Source of the DNA: Alphaproteobacteria bacterium
Lineage (GTDB): Bacteria > Pseudomonadota > Alphaproteobacteria > Micavibrionales > Micavibrionaceae
Direction: 5' to 3'
DNA length: 64,000 bases
Assembly (NCBI GenBank): GCA_028289285.1
Contig: JANQRF010000007.1
Coordinates: 191,696-255,695, forward strand
In this document: positions 50,445 to 59,953 of the stretch, one piece after another
Position numbering within the stretch: position 1 is the stretch's first letter
Layout of the letters: every line of letters starts with the position of its first letter
Notes under the pieces: model-generated
What the model was told of the DNA's origin: nothing
The model's database searches: none
What the model saw: the letters and a program-made list of their open reading frames with translations, nothing else
Program-made: the position numbers and the translations under genes

Positions 50445-51665
50445 ATGTTTCAAACCGCTGAGAAAAAACTTCCTGTCACCGTTTTATCCGGCTTTTTGGG
50501 CGCAGGGAAAACGACCTTGCTCAATCATGTTTTGAATAACCGCGAAGGTAAAAAAGTCGCCGTGATTGTCAATGATATGAGCGAGGTAAATATTGACGCT
50601 GCGCTTGTTGAAAAGGGCGGGGCCGACCTTTCCCGAACAGAAGAAAAACTTGTTGAGATGAGTAATGGCTGCATTTGTTGCACGCTACGTGAAGATCTTC
50701 TGGAACAGGTGCGCGACTTGGCACAGGAAGGAAAGTTTGATTATTTATTGATCGAAAGTACAGGCATATCGGAGCCTCTACCTGTCGCAACCACGTTTGA
50801 ATTTCGTGATGAAGAGGGGCAAAGCCTGTCTGATGTATCACAACTTGATACAATGGTCACAGTAGTAGATGCGGCAAATCTGATTAAAAACTACAGTTCA
50901 ACAGACTTCCTGAGAGATCAGGGGGAAAGTCTTGGCGAAGAGGATGAGCGCACACTGGTTGATTTGCTCGTCGAACAGATTGAATTTGCCAATGTGATCA
51001 TCTTGAACAAAATTGATCTGATTTCCAAAGAAGAGCTCGAAACCGTCAAAGCCATTATTCGCGGTCTGAATGCCAAAGCGAAAATCATCGAAACGACCTT
51101 GTCGCAGGTCAATATGAATGAGGTCATGGATACAGGTTTGTTTGATCTGGAGGAAGCGCAGGAACATCCGCTTTGGGCGCAAGAACTCTATAATTTTAAA
51201 GACCATGTGCCCGAAACTGAAGAATATGGCATTACAAGTTTTGTGTATCGCGCGCGCGCGCCGTTTGACCCTCAAAAAATTTATGCATTTTTTGATCAGT
51301 CATGGCCGGGTGTTGTGCGTGCCAAGGGATTTTTCTGGCTGTCTTCCCGTCCTGACTTTGTTGGTGAGGTATCTCAGGCAGGCGCGTTCGTGCGGCATCA
51401 GGGTATAGGTCGGTGGTGGGCCGCCATTCCCAAAAACCGTTGGCCGGATAGCCCTGATTTTGAAGACGTTATCAAGAAATACTGGACAAAAGATTATGGT
51501 GACCGCAGGCAAGAGATTGTTTTTATCGGTCTGAAAGATCAGATGGATGAAAACTCTATCCGTCAAAAACTGGATGCGTGTCTTATAAAAGACTATCTAA
51601 GCGCGCCAGAAAAATATGAAGCAGTCAAAGATCCATTTCCGGAGTGGTTCAAAAAAGCAGCATAA
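50445..51665 (+). CDS. COG0523 GTPase, zinc chaperone type
   Basis: 406 residues: Walker [16 protein letters not shown] (16-30), the metal site SNGCICCTL (Cys76, Cys78, Cys79), [13 protein letters not shown] for guanine, and a C-terminal CobW domain (about 260-400) with [17 protein letters not shown]0523 proteins behind a Zur box, as here, pass zinc to client enzymes during starvation (ZigA/ZagA/YciC type). A GTG six bases earlier is an alternative start. The following 51666-51936 holds no gene that I can see and marks the edge of the defence island. Confidence 0.9.
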   Translation: MFQTAEKKLPVTVLSGFLGAGKTTLLNHVLNNREGKKVAVIVNDMSEVNIDAALVEKGGADLSRTEEKLVEMSNGCICCTLREDLLEQVRDLAQEGKFDYLLIESTGISEPLPVATTFEFRDEEGQSLSDVSQLDTMVTVVDAANLIKNYSSTDFLRDQGESLGEEDERTLVDLLVEQIEFANVIILNKIDLISKEELETVKAIIRGLNAKAKIIETTLSQVNMNEVMDTGLFDLEEAQEHPLWAQELYNFKDHVPETEEYGITSFVYRARAPFDPQKIYAFFDQSWPGVVRAKGFFWLSSRPDFVGEVSQAGAFVRHQGIGRWWAAIPKNRWPDSPDFEDVIKKYWTKDYGDRRQEIVFIGLKDQMDENSIRQKLDACLIKDYLSAPEKYEAVKDPFPEWFKKAA

Positions 51666-51936
51666 TCAAATTGCAGGGGCAGCAAGGTTCGACCCAAGAT
51701 CTATGATCTAAGGCATAGTGCCAGGAATTGTAGGTACGGCAATGCATTTTAATGCACTCCAGAATACTTCAAAGTACTGTTTTCCAGGGCCTTTGGCCGA
51801 ATGGGCCTATCAGTATGCAGATTCTACCGATCCGCTTAAGATCTGTTCAAGGCATTGAAAGAGCGCTTGCTTTGAAAAAACGCTAAGGGTACAATGAGAA
51901 CAAAACAAGTACTTATCCACAGGACAATCCACCTAA

Positions 51937-52914
51937 ATGCCTAAAGACTCTGTAAAATCAGCTTTAGCTTCCGTTGAAATGTGTGCTGGTGCAGGCGGTC
52001 AAGCGCTTGGACTTGAGCAAGCTGGTTTTGAGCATGAGGCTCTTGTTGAAATCGACGCGCACTGCTGTAATACGCTTCGTGAAAACAGACCGAAATGGAA
52101 CATAATCGAAGGTGATCTAACGAGTTTTGATGGCACACCGTATAAGGGAATAGATCTTTTGGCTGGTGGTTTGCCGTGTCCTCCTTTTTCAATTGCAGGG
52201 AAACAGCTTGGCAAAGAAGACGAACGAGACCTTTTTCCGGCTGGTTTGCGTTTGATAAGTGAGATTAAACCCCGTGCAGTTATGATCGAAAATGTACGCG
52301 GTCTTATGGGAGCGAATTTCGAAGACTATCGCGAGTACATTCTAAAGAAACTTAGCAAGCTTGGGTATAAGGCAGAATGGAAACTCTTACATGCTTCCGA
52401 GTATGGTGTGCCACAGCTTCGGCCTCGAGCAATTCTTGTTGGCGTTCAAAAAAACATTTCAGAGTTTTTTGAATGGCCTGAACCGCACGAGATTGAACCT
52501 CCAACAGTCGGTGAAGTTCTGCACGACTTAATGGCAGACCGCGGTTGGGCCGGGGCAGATGACTGGCGCAAGATTGCAAATAAAATTGCTCCTACGATTG
52601 TTGGCGGTTCGAAAAAACATGGGGGGCCGGATTTGGGACCAACCCGCGCAAAGCGTCAGTGGGCTGAGCTTGGCGTAAACGGTCATACGATTGCAAACGA
52701 AGCTCCAGATCCAGACCATGAAGGCATGCCCAGGTTAACAGTCCCCATGGTGGCCCGGCTTCAAGGTTTTTCTGATAAATGGACCATAACAGGCCGGAAA
52801 ACTAACGCTTACCGTCAAGTTGGAAATGCCTTCCCTCCTCCAGTAGCAAGAGCTGTAGCAGAAAAAATTATTGAATGCTTAGAAGCAACACGCGTTACGG
52901 CGCTTGCCGGATAA
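51937..52914 (+). CDS. DNA cytosine-5 methyltransferase of the NaeI-like system
   Basis: 325 residues with the m5C motifs: I (EMCAGAGGQALGLEQAG, 14-30), IV with catalytic Cys81 (GGLPCPPFS), VI (ENVRG, 118-122), VIII, and X (YRQVGNAFPPPVARAVA, about 290-306). It protects host sites from the endonuclease encoded 46 bases downstream. NaeI itself cuts GCCGGC; whether this enzyme reads the same site is not known. Vsr three genes later fits, since it mends T-G mismatches from decay of 5-methylcytosine. Confidence 0.92.
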   Translation: MPKDSVKSALASVEMCAGAGGQALGLEQAGFEHEALVEIDAHCCNTLRENRPKWNIIEGDLTSFDGTPYKGIDLLAGGLPCPPFSIAGKQLGKEDERDLFPAGLRLISEIKPRAVMIENVRGLMGANFEDYREYILKKLSKLGYKAEWKLLHASEYGVPQLRPRAILVGVQKNISEFFEWPEPHEIEPPTVGEVLHDLMADRGWAGADDWRKIANKIAPTIVGGSKKHGGPDLGPTRAKRQWAELGVNGHTIANEAPDPDHEGMPRLTVPMVARLQGFSDKWTITGRKTNAYRQVGNAFPPPVARAVAEKIIECLEATRVTALAG

Positions 52915-52960
52915 AAGTTAAGACACTGACTCCCATACATTAAGCGTTCGTGAGAGAATT

Positions 52961-53818
52961 ATGGCTGTGAGCCATGATTCGTCAAAAGACCTGAATACTG
53001 CCGCAAAGATTGAGAAAGCTATTCTCAAGAATGTTGGCGGGAAAAGTACGCTCGAAAATGAGTTTCCCAAAATGATCCGTAAGGCACTGGATGAGGTCAT
53101 TGATACACCGCGTTCGGGAAGGCTCCGCCTCGATCAGATTGAAAAAACAGAAAAGACCTATATCGGTACCAAGATAGAAATTCTTTTTCGCAACTTTATA
53201 GGATTTCCAAAAGGCATTCTTGATTTAAATATTGATGGTATGGACGTTGATATTAAAAATACTGTGACCGGGAACTGGATGATCCCGCAGGAGGCTTTTG
53301 GCAAACCTTGTATCCTAATTAGTGCAGATGAAAAAAAGGCATTGTGCAATCTCGGTATTTTTGTAGCGTGGCCAGAATATCTTTCTAAAGGCACTAACAG
53401 GGATAAAAAGAAATCTATTCCTAAAAGTAATTTCAAATATATTCACTGGTTACTATTTGAACAGCCTTACCCAAAGAATATTTGGGAAGATGCAGATCCT
53501 CTGAAAGTGAAGAAAATTTTTAAGCCAGAGGGTGGAACCGAACGGCTTGTCCAGCTTTTCAAGGAAATGCAAGAAGTACCTATATCTAGAACCGTGATTG
53601 AGGGTATTGCCCAGCAAAAAGATTACATGAAACGGCTGCGTAAAAACGGCGGCGCGCGGGATAAGCTAGCTTCAGAGGGCATCGCTTTACTTTCAGGAGC
53701 ATATGATAAAGCTCTTATTAAAAAACTTGGATTGCCTGCGTGTTCACGAGAGGAGTTTATTTCATACCAAGTGAAAACAGCAGAAGATAAAAAGCTTCTC
53801 AGAGATAAACTTGCTTAA
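52961..53818 (+). CDS. NaeI-like type II restriction endonuclease
   Basis: 285 residues. The core reads YIGTKIEILF, then GILDLNIDGMDVDIK and GNWMIPQEAFGKPCIL. Glu73, Asp88, Asp97 and Lys99 line up with the NaeI catalytic set (Glu70, Asp86, Asp95, Lys97 as I recall), the last two intervals being identical. NaeI needs a second copy of its site as effector through a C-terminal domain; residues 200-285 here may serve that. It lies between its methyltransferase and an unknown gene that starts on the next base after its stop. Confidence 0.78.
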   Translation: MAVSHDSSKDLNTAAKIEKAILKNVGGKSTLENEFPKMIRKALDEVIDTPRSGRLRLDQIEKTEKTYIGTKIEILFRNFIGFPKGILDLNIDGMDVDIKNTVTGNWMIPQEAFGKPCILISADEKKALCNLGIFVAWPEYLSKGTNRDKKKSIPKSNFKYIHWLLFEQPYPKNIWEDADPLKVKKIFKPEGGTERLVQLFKEMQEVPISRTVIEGIAQQKDYMKRLRKNGGARDKLASEGIALLSGAYDKALIKKLGLPACSREEFISYQVKTAEDKKLLRDKLA

Positions 53819-54607
53819 ATGGCCGTTACTTTTGAAAATTGTAAAAACGATCTCTTGGACAGGGCGGGATCTCCCGCGCTTAAAGCTTATCAAGAGTGGC
53901 AGAACAGACCGGGTTATGAGAAGGTTGTTGAGTTCGTTGAAGGCTTTAATCATAAGGTTTTATTTGAGCTAAAACCTTGTGATGTTTTGTATGTGATGGA
54001 AAACACTGAACATGCTTTGGGAGACATTCGCAAAGAGAATCAGATTAAAGAGATTGAAAATTTTACCTGCCCTTTTGCGCTTCAACATATCTTCCACCGC
54101 TATATTGAAAATGCTGGACGCATACCAACGTGGCAGCAATTTTCAAGATGGATTCAGAAACAAGCGTATCCGCACTGGCTTGAAGAAATACAGCCCTTAA
54201 AAGAAAGACTGCTGCAGCAATACTCTAAAAAACGAGTTAGTGATGCAATTCAGTGGCGGCTAGGAAAATTTTATTACTCAGCATTGCGTGAACTGGATTT
54301 GCTGGTTTGGCTGCGAGCACAATCTCTGGATGTAAAATATCATCTTTTGTCTGATGTTTTACTCAGAGTCGATTTTTGGATAGATGATCTTTTAATATGC
54401 ATATATTTTCCTAACAAGCGTTACCGGGATGGCCAGAAAGGCCGGAAACCCCCTGCTGAGTATTTTTTCAATCAAGCACGGCCGCCATTCAGGATTTTAG
54501 ACTTTCCAGTAGAACGACAAGGATTTGGAAGGCTTTGGCTTGTTTCAGATCAGTCGAAGCAAGCTTTAGCCGAGAGAATAAAAACGGAGATTAATAGTGG
54601 CGGATAA
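53819..54607 (+). CDS. Unknown protein in the NaeI-like operon
   Basis: 262 residues that I do not recognise. The N-terminal half is helical (PALKAYQEWQNRPGYEKVVE). The C-terminal half has a beta pattern (HLLSDVLLRVDFWIDDLLIC), then IYFPNKRYRDGQKGRKPP and FRILDFPVERQGFGRLWLVS; Asp and basic residues there could be a nuclease-like core, but no full PD-(D/E)XK motif is evident. It starts right after the endonuclease stop and its end overlaps vsr by 11 bases, so it is translated with both. Possible roles: specificity or control subunit, second nuclease, or repair partner. Confidence 0.7.
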   Translation: MAVTFENCKNDLLDRAGSPALKAYQEWQNRPGYEKVVEFVEGFNHKVLFELKPCDVLYVMENTEHALGDIRKENQIKEIENFTCPFALQHIFHRYIENAGRIPTWQQFSRWIQKQAYPHWLEEIQPLKERLLQQYSKKRVSDAIQWRLGKFYYSALRELDLLVWLRAQSLDVKYHLLSDVLLRVDFWIDDLLICIYFPNKRYRDGQKGRKPPAEYFFNQARPPFRILDFPVERQGFGRLWLVSDQSKQALAERIKTEINSGG

Positions 54608-55010
54608 AATTTCAAAAGAACGCCGCAGCGAGAATATGCGCCGTATCCGCTCAAAGGATATGAAGCCGGAGATGATTGTACGCAAACTAGTACATGGAAT
54701 GGGTCATCGATATAGACTACATCGCAAAGACTTGCCGGGAAAACCTGACTTGGTGTTTGGCCCTAAAAAGAAAGTGATATTTGTTCACGGCTGCTTCTGG
54801 CATCAACATGGTGATCCAAAATGCAAGATTGTCCGGAAACCAAAATCTAATACTGGTTATTGGGATGCAAAACTCGAGCGGAATATTCAGCGTGATGCAG
54901 AAAACCTGCATAAATTAAGAGAAATGGGATGGGATACGCTTACGCTTTGGGAATGTGATATTAAAGATCCCAACCGGCTGAAGAAGAAAATATCTGCATT
55001 CATCTCATAA
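54597..55010 (+). CDS. vsr: Very-short-patch repair endonuclease (Vsr)
   Basis: 137 residues, the full Vsr length. RRSENMRRIRSKDMKPEM opens the fold; the catalytic Asp is in GKPDLVF and His residues in HGCFWHQH, next to zinc-binding Cys. It nicks 5' of T in T-G mismatches arising from deaminated 5-methylcytosine. The GTG start overlaps the unknown gene by 11 bases. Its presence supports m5C as the mark of this restriction-modification operon. Confidence 0.93.
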   Translation: MADKISKERRSENMRRIRSKDMKPEMIVRKLVHGMGHRYRLHRKDLPGKPDLVFGPKKKVIFVHGCFWHQHGDPKCKIVRKPKSNTGYWDAKLERNIQRDAENLHKLREMGWDTLTLWECDIKDPNRLKKKISAFIS

Positions 55011-55053
55011 TACCATTAGAAACCGGCTTGTGCATACGGTAAGGTAAGCACTC

Positions 55054-55659
55054 ATGACTCCAGATGACTTTAAAAAAACCATACAAGAGACGGAAGATCT
55101 GCAATTTTGTAGAAACCAGCTTTTCTGTCCCTATATGTGGTTTTTCGAAGATTATCCGGGTAAAGATCGACCTAAAGGGGATTATTTCAGTTTCAGAACT
55201 ACCGTTGCTGAGATCATAAATGAAAACCCAAACAACGTCGCTATTGTCGGCAGCGCAAAGTACGGTTTTAGCATGAAGCCAGGATCAGAAAGGACTTTCC
55301 AGCCTTTTAATGACGAATCTGATATTGATATTGTGATTATATCTCCGGCTTTTTTTCTGACAATTCGAGATGCTTATAGGACGGCTTTTTACAGTGGGTA
55401 TTATTGGCTAAATGACAAACATTCAAAAGACATTTTTAGAAACTTTGTCATTGTAGACACTGAAGAGCGCGAGGAGTATAAATCGGCATATCTTAAGGAC
55501 ATATGGGATAAGATGCAGGAATTGCAAAAAGGAGTTGCGGTACGCCATAGAATAACGCGGCCAATAAAATTTAGAATTTACTCTAGTTGGGAAGACGCAG
55601 ATAATTATCATGCGGCAGGAATTAGTAAGCTAAGAAAAAATATAGAGGAGGCTGTATAA
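55054..55659 (+). CDS. Nucleotidyltransferase-like protein
   Basis: 201 residues. GSAKYGFSMKP (66-76) and NDESDIDIVIIS (86-97) form a Pol-beta-type nucleotidyltransferase core: Gly-Ser then two catalytic Asp at 90 and 92. Long basic and aromatic stretches flank it. It may be an RNA or protein nucleotidyl transferase, like the toxins of MenT/AbiEii type, though it does not look like either closely. GGTAAGG precedes the ATG. The DUF262 gene starts 1 base after its stop. The AT-rich codon use (AGA, ATA, AAA) differs from the chromosomal genes to the left. Confidence 0.7.
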   Translation: MTPDDFKKTIQETEDLQFCRNQLFCPYMWFFEDYPGKDRPKGDYFSFRTTVAEIINENPNNVAIVGSAKYGFSMKPGSERTFQPFNDESDIDIVIISPAFFLTIRDAYRTAFYSGYYWLNDKHSKDIFRNFVIVDTEEREEYKSAYLKDIWDKMQELQKGVAVRHRITRPIKFRIYSSWEDADNYHAAGISKLRKNIEEAV

Positions 55660-55660
55660 A

Positions 55661-56695
55661 ATGAATTTAAACGAGATAATACAATCGGACAGAAAACCGG
55701 TACAGGAAATTGTTTCTAGAAAACGAGAAAAAAAGTACTTTGTTGATGATAGTTTTCAAAGAAAACTCGTTTGGACAGAAAAGCAAAAAGTACGCTTAAT
55801 AGAAACAATTCTAATGAATTATCCTATGCCAGAGATATATATATGGGCTCAGGAACCTGATCCAGAGAGTGGAGAGCAAAATCATAGTATTGTAGATGGT
55901 CAACAAAGAATTACTGCATTAGAACAATTTGTATCTAATGAATGGCCACTTAAGACGTCTCACTTAAACCCAGAGCATGCTGACGAATCTTACGCTTGTA
56001 AATTTTGGAAAGATTTGAGCGATGAACAAAAAAAGACAATATGGGGTTATTACTTAAATGTAAGAATAATACCTAATTCTGTTACTAAAGAACAGATTCA
56101 GTCAGTTTTTAGGCGCCTTAACGAAACCGATCGCTCTCTAAACCCCCAAGAATTGAGAAATGCAGAATTTAACGGTGAGTTCATTACTGCTGCGGAAGAA
56201 ATTACCAATCTATCATTTTGGCGGAAATGGAATGTTTTCTTAGACTCTCAAGTCAGGAGAATGCGCGATATAGAATTTGCAAGCGAGCTTTTAATCTTTT
56301 TGCGTAAAGGAATAGTTACTGATGATGCCCGCTCTATAAACTCTATGTATGATTCCTATAATGATATTTATAAGGAGCGAGAAGAGGATATAGAAACTGT
56401 TAAATTATTCTTAGATTTTCTAGATAAAACTCTTGAAGAAAGAAAAGTTTTACAAAAGATGTTTACTAGAGCAAACGATATATATTCGCTATTTTGCTTA
56501 TTTGTTTCTAAAAAAATAGAGGGCAAATCATTAGAAGAGTATATAGATAAGCTATGCGAGTTCGCTATGGCCTATACAAACGAAAAAGATCATCCTCTAA
56601 TAGGGCAGTATACAGAAGGGGTAAGTTCTAGAACCCGCAGCAAGAGCAATCGAGAAAAAAGATTCTATGCATTAGAAGATTGGATCGCTTCTTAG
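55661..56695 (+). CDS. DUF262 (GmrS/ParB-like) protein
   Basis: 344 residues. An N-terminal DUF262 domain carries the ParB-like motif IVDGQQRITALEQF (77-90; Asp79 to Arg83) after FQRKLVWTEKQKVRLIETIL. A long helical part follows (about 130-330) with FRRLNETDRSLNPQELRNAE, also a DUF262 hallmark. DUF262 is the NTP-using half of GmrSD-type defence proteins; the DUF1524 nuclease half is absent. Here the partner is the nucleotidyltransferase-like protein. AGAGGAGG precedes the ATG. Very AT-rich codon use points to recent transfer. Confidence 0.85.
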   Translation: MNLNEIIQSDRKPVQEIVSRKREKKYFVDDSFQRKLVWTEKQKVRLIETILMNYPMPEIYIWAQEPDPESGEQNHSIVDGQQRITALEQFVSNEWPLKTSHLNPEHADESYACKFWKDLSDEQKKTIWGYYLNVRIIPNSVTKEQIQSVFRRLNETDRSLNPQELRNAEFNGEFITAAEEITNLSFWRKWNVFLDSQVRRMRDIEFASELLIFLRKGIVTDDARSINSMYDSYNDIYKEREEDIETVKLFLDFLDKTLEERKVLQKMFTRANDIYSLFCLFVSKKIEGKSLEEYIDKLCEFAMAYTNEKDHPLIGQYTEGVSSRTRSKSNREKRFYALEDWIAS

Positions 56696-56716
56696 GCGAC
56701 CTAAGATAGGGTTAAC

Positions 56717-57035
56717 TTATATGTTTCCAAGTCTAAATTTTCTTTGGCGGAGATGAAACCCATACCAATAAAAAACCTGTTTTGTACAACTTTGAAACCA
56801 AAGAAACTGCTCTCACAGATTTATCCACACTCCAGTATTGTGTTCTTTTATGAGCTGTTAATCCTATACCTGCTTTGCGGCTCAGAGCTTCAAGGGCTTG
56901 TGCCCGAATTTGATCAAGTATAGCTCTTGGGGTGTGCTCTTGCTTATATCCATTTTGGTCGTTTGCTGAAGTTTGCTCTGATATCGTTTGTTCTTCATCA
57001 TCTGCCGTTTCAACATCTTTTGCGCGTACGGGATA
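56717..57035 (-). pseudogene. Frameshifted gene remnant
   Basis: An open minus-strand frame without ATG reads ILDQIRAQALEALSRKAGIG, then an Ala-His-Lys-Arg stretch and YWSVDKSVRAVSLVSKLY. A shift to the next frame then gives QVFYWYGFHLRQRKFRLGNI and a stop at 56717. The joined text (a Trp-Ser-Val-Asp strand, Val-Ser-Lys, Tyr-Trp-Tyr) looks like the end of one beta-rich protein. The upstream end is lost at an in-frame stop near 57036. The rest of 56696-57172 is AT-rich with a short palindrome (AATTAG-N8-CTAATT) and no gene. Confidence 0.5.
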
Positions 57036-57172
57036 CTAATTAGTTAACTATCTAATTGATATAAAATTTAAATACGGATTAGTCTTTTTATAAGTACCCC
57101 CGCCCATACCCCCATACAATTTTATATGGAAATGAGTTCTAACCTGTGTTGTTATTTGAAGTATCAATAATC

Positions 57173-58267
57173 TTAAGCCGCTTTTTTCTTACCTACAACT
57201 TTTTTACCCTTAACTTCTAAAAGCAAGTTTTCGCCAATATACTCTACAACTACTTTAGCTAGCTCCACAGGTACAGCGTTCCCAATTTGACGCGATGCAG
57301 ATTGTATACCGCCGTAAAAAACATAGTTATCCGGAAACGTCTGAAATCTAGCGGCATGCCTAACTGTAATCCCATGATGCTCTGTGGGATGCACAAACCT
57401 ACCTTTAGAAGGATTAGTACAAGCTGTTGTCATGGTCGGGCCAGGTTTACTGGGATCAATTCTGCCATAGACGTCTTTATGGCCATTATGGTTTTTATGA
57501 CATGGCAGAACTCTATTAGACTCCGTTCTGCTCCCGCCATTCAATGGAGTGCTTTTGAATACCTTTATCAGCTCTTGCGTATGATTAAAATGAACATTAT
57601 TCGGATCGGTTTTGTTAAGCCGTTTTTTGAAAACTACTTCTGCCGTAACCCATGGAAATCTCATGCCAGCTTTTACTTCAATAGACTCTGGATTATCATG
57701 TGTTGGATCAAGCGGCCATCTAAAATGCTCTGTATAAGCACCTTCTAAAACGCCTAGTATAAAAACCCGTTTTCTAGTTTGAGGTACTCCAAAATATTTC
57801 GCATCTAATATGCAGGGATCATATATTATATAGCCGTTTTCTTCAGCTAACCTGTAAAATTTTTGTAAGTATTTCTTATTTTTTTCCCACAACATTCCCG
57901 GGACATTTTCCACCAAAAAGGCTTTAGGCCTAATGCAATCGATGTAGTTGAAATATTCGATGATAAGTTCGTTACGCGGATCATTTTTGGTCTTTGTAGT
58001 TGTACGCAATGAAGAGAAACCCTGGCATGGTGGGCCTCCGACAACTAAATCAACATCTCCCGGCTTTGCGCCAATTTTAGATAAAAACTCTTCTGGGGTA
58101 AGTTCTAGGATATCAGCATTGATTAACTTGGCGTTTTTAATATTGTTTTCAAAAGTAATACATGAGTTTCTATCGATCTCTAAAGCTCCAACAAGGTCAT
58201 ACCCTAGTTGCTGCACCGCGAGCGACAGTCCGCCAGCTCCACAAAAAAGATCAACGACTTTTAACAT
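57173..58267 (-). CDS. DNA cytosine-5 methyltransferase (DrmMII-like)
   Basis: 364 residues with the m5C motifs I (VVDLFCGAGGLSLAVQQLG, 4-22), IV (GGPPCQGFSS, Cys81), VI (ENVPGM, 120-125), VIII (YFGVPQTRKRVFILG) and X (RQIGNAVPVELAKVV, about 325-340). It is last in the minus-strand operon, 6 bases after the NERD-helicase. Class 2 DISARM systems carry such an enzyme (DrmMII) to mark self DNA, so that role is likely. It is not close to the methyltransferase at 51937. Confidence 0.88.
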   Translation of the reverse strand: MLKVVDLFCGAGGLSLAVQQLGYDLVGALEIDRNSCITFENNIKNAKLINADILELTPEEFLSKIGAKPGDVDLVVGGPPCQGFSSLRTTTKTKNDPRNELIIEYFNYIDCIRPKAFLVENVPGMLWEKNKKYLQKFYRLAEENGYIIYDPCILDAKYFGVPQTRKRVFILGVLEGAYTEHFRWPLDPTHDNPESIEVKAGMRFPWVTAEVVFKKRLNKTDPNNVHFNHTQELIKVFKSTPLNGGSRTESNRVLPCHKNHNGHKDVYGRIDPSKPGPTMTTACTNPSKGRFVHPTEHHGITVRHAARFQTFPDNYVFYGGIQSASRQIGNAVPVELAKVVVEYIGENLLLEVKGKKVVGKKKAA

Positions 58268-58273
58268 ATTAAT

Positions 58274-59953
58274 TTATCCGCTTCTCAATGTCGCCAATGA
58301 TTCAATAGCCGACTTATCATCTATTATTATCAAATATGAGCGCGCTCTTGAAGTACCAACATAGATTAATGCTTGATTATCAATACTTTCTTTTAAATCG
58401 ATTAGTATAACAACCTCCTTTTCAAGCCCTTTAAATCTATAAATATTATCTACAACCACACCCTCACCATCTATATCGTCTGCTGTACGAGTTTTATGAG
58501 CTTCCAAACTCAATCCATCAAATTTATTGAGGGATTGTGCAGTCAAGATAGCAATTTCATTCGGATTAATATCCTCATTGTTAATTAGCCTATTCAAGCA
58601 TTTTTCAACGGTTCTATCTCTTACTGCCTCAGTGGTTTCAATTAATTCAATATCAAGTCCATCTGGCCCGCTCGCCTCTAAGTTTTGGCCTTTGTAGAAA
58701 AGAGAAGACACTTCAAATATAGGTTTAGAGTTTCTTATATTTTTGTAGAGTTCATATTTGGGCGCGTTACTTAGAGCCGCATGAGGCTTACTTTTGTTAT
58801 AAATTCTTTGGTTATCGTCATAGAAAAGATAGAAAAGACTGTTTTCTTTGTCTCTTAGCAAGCTCTCAAGACTATCCACCCAATCTTGTAAAAAGTCCTG
58901 ACCTTCATCGACTACTATGGCGTCCTTTAAAAAATTTTCATCTGCCCCTTCAGCTTTAAGTAGGATTAAAGCTAATTCGTCCCAATAGTCCGGTTTGCTC
59001 CTGTCAGGAACCTGTATTTGAAGCTGCTTAGCAATATCCAAACAAAATTTAAAATAGCTTGAGACCTGTACATTTGGGTACTTGGCCAACCGCTTTTGAA
59101 GATATTTTGCTAATGCATCATTGTGACATAGGTATAAAACTTCAAAACCTTCCTCACTCAAGATTATTGATTTTTCAATGGCTAGACAGGTTTTTCCTGT
59201 TCCTGCAGCGCCCGCGACCATAAGTCGCTTAAAAGAATTTAATGACTTCAAACACTCTTTTTGCTTTTTGGTTAACTCTTCAATTTGAAACTCGCAAGAG
59301 CGCACTCTGGTAAAAACAGAGGGCTCAAGTTTAAATCCTTTATTGAAAAGAGTATGAATGCTTTTAATTCCTGCCTGCGTTAGCGGAGAGTAACTAGTTT
59401 TTGTTCCCTCAGGATCTCTTAACAATATTTGAATTAGCTTTTTCCCAAGCTTATGCATGTCATCTTCAAAGGCAAAGATTTCAATAGGCATATCAGCCCC
59501 TAACTCTCTAGCTTTAGGGCGTCCTGAATGAGGAAAAACCGCACAATGCTTGCATCTAATAAATCCGAGAGAGTCTTTATGTATCTCTTTCAACTTATTG
59601 AGTATGTAATGCCTTGAAACTCTAGCTTGTTTTACCGGGTTTTTAATCTTATGCACTCTCCCGGATTTTCTTTCTGTACTATACCATTCCCTGGAAGGCT
59701 CATCTCTCGAAATAATTCCGCCTTTGACTTCTATAACAATATAACCATAAGTTTCATGGGCAAGGACAAAATCGGCTTCGCCTTCCTCATCACGGCCTTT
59801 TTTTGTCGTATCATGCCAGTCGCAATTGTAGAAAACATGAAAACTATCGTTTAGCTCATCTCTAAGCGCATTATATACCATGATTTCAGCTTCCCGACTT
59901 GGATTGCTCAGGATTTCTTTTGATAAATAGGAGGGGTACATATTAGCCGGCAT
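58274..59953 (-). CDS. NERD-type nuclease fused to an SF1 helicase
   Basis: 559 residues. The N-terminal part (about 15-135) is NERD-like: EADFVLAHETYGYIVIEVKG gives the PD-(D/E)XK set Asp61, Glu75, Lys77. Then comes a UvrD/DUF2075-type helicase: Walker A AGAAGTGKT (247-255), Walker B VVDEGQDF (347-354) and a late motif (YRFKGLEKEVVILIDL; YVGTSRARSYL near 530). It probably unwinds and cuts DNA. It overlaps drmB by 11 bases and precedes the methyltransferase by 6, the place where DISARM normally has the PLD protein DrmC. Confidence 0.85.
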   Translation of the reverse strand: MPANMYPSYLSKEILSNPSREAEIMVYNALRDELNDSFHVFYNCDWHDTTKKGRDEEGEADFVLAHETYGYIVIEVKGGIISRDEPSREWYSTERKSGRVHKIKNPVKQARVSRHYILNKLKEIHKDSLGFIRCKHCAVFPHSGRPKARELGADMPIEIFAFEDDMHKLGKKLIQILLRDPEGTKTSYSPLTQAGIKSIHTLFNKGFKLEPSVFTRVRSCEFQIEELTKKQKECLKSLNSFKRLMVAGAAGTGKTCLAIEKSIILSEEGFEVLYLCHNDALAKYLQKRLAKYPNVQVSSYFKFCLDIAKQLQIQVPDRSKPDYWDELALILLKAEGADENFLKDAIVVDEGQDFLQDWVDSLESLLRDKENSLFYLFYDDNQRIYNKSKPHAALSNAPKYELYKNIRNSKPIFEVSSLFYKGQNLEASGPDGLDIELIETTEAVRDRTVEKCLNRLINNEDINPNEIAILTAQSLNKFDGLSLEAHKTRTADDIDGEGVVVDNIYRFKGLEKEVVILIDLKESIDNQALIYVGTSRARSYLIIIDDKSAIESLATLRSG

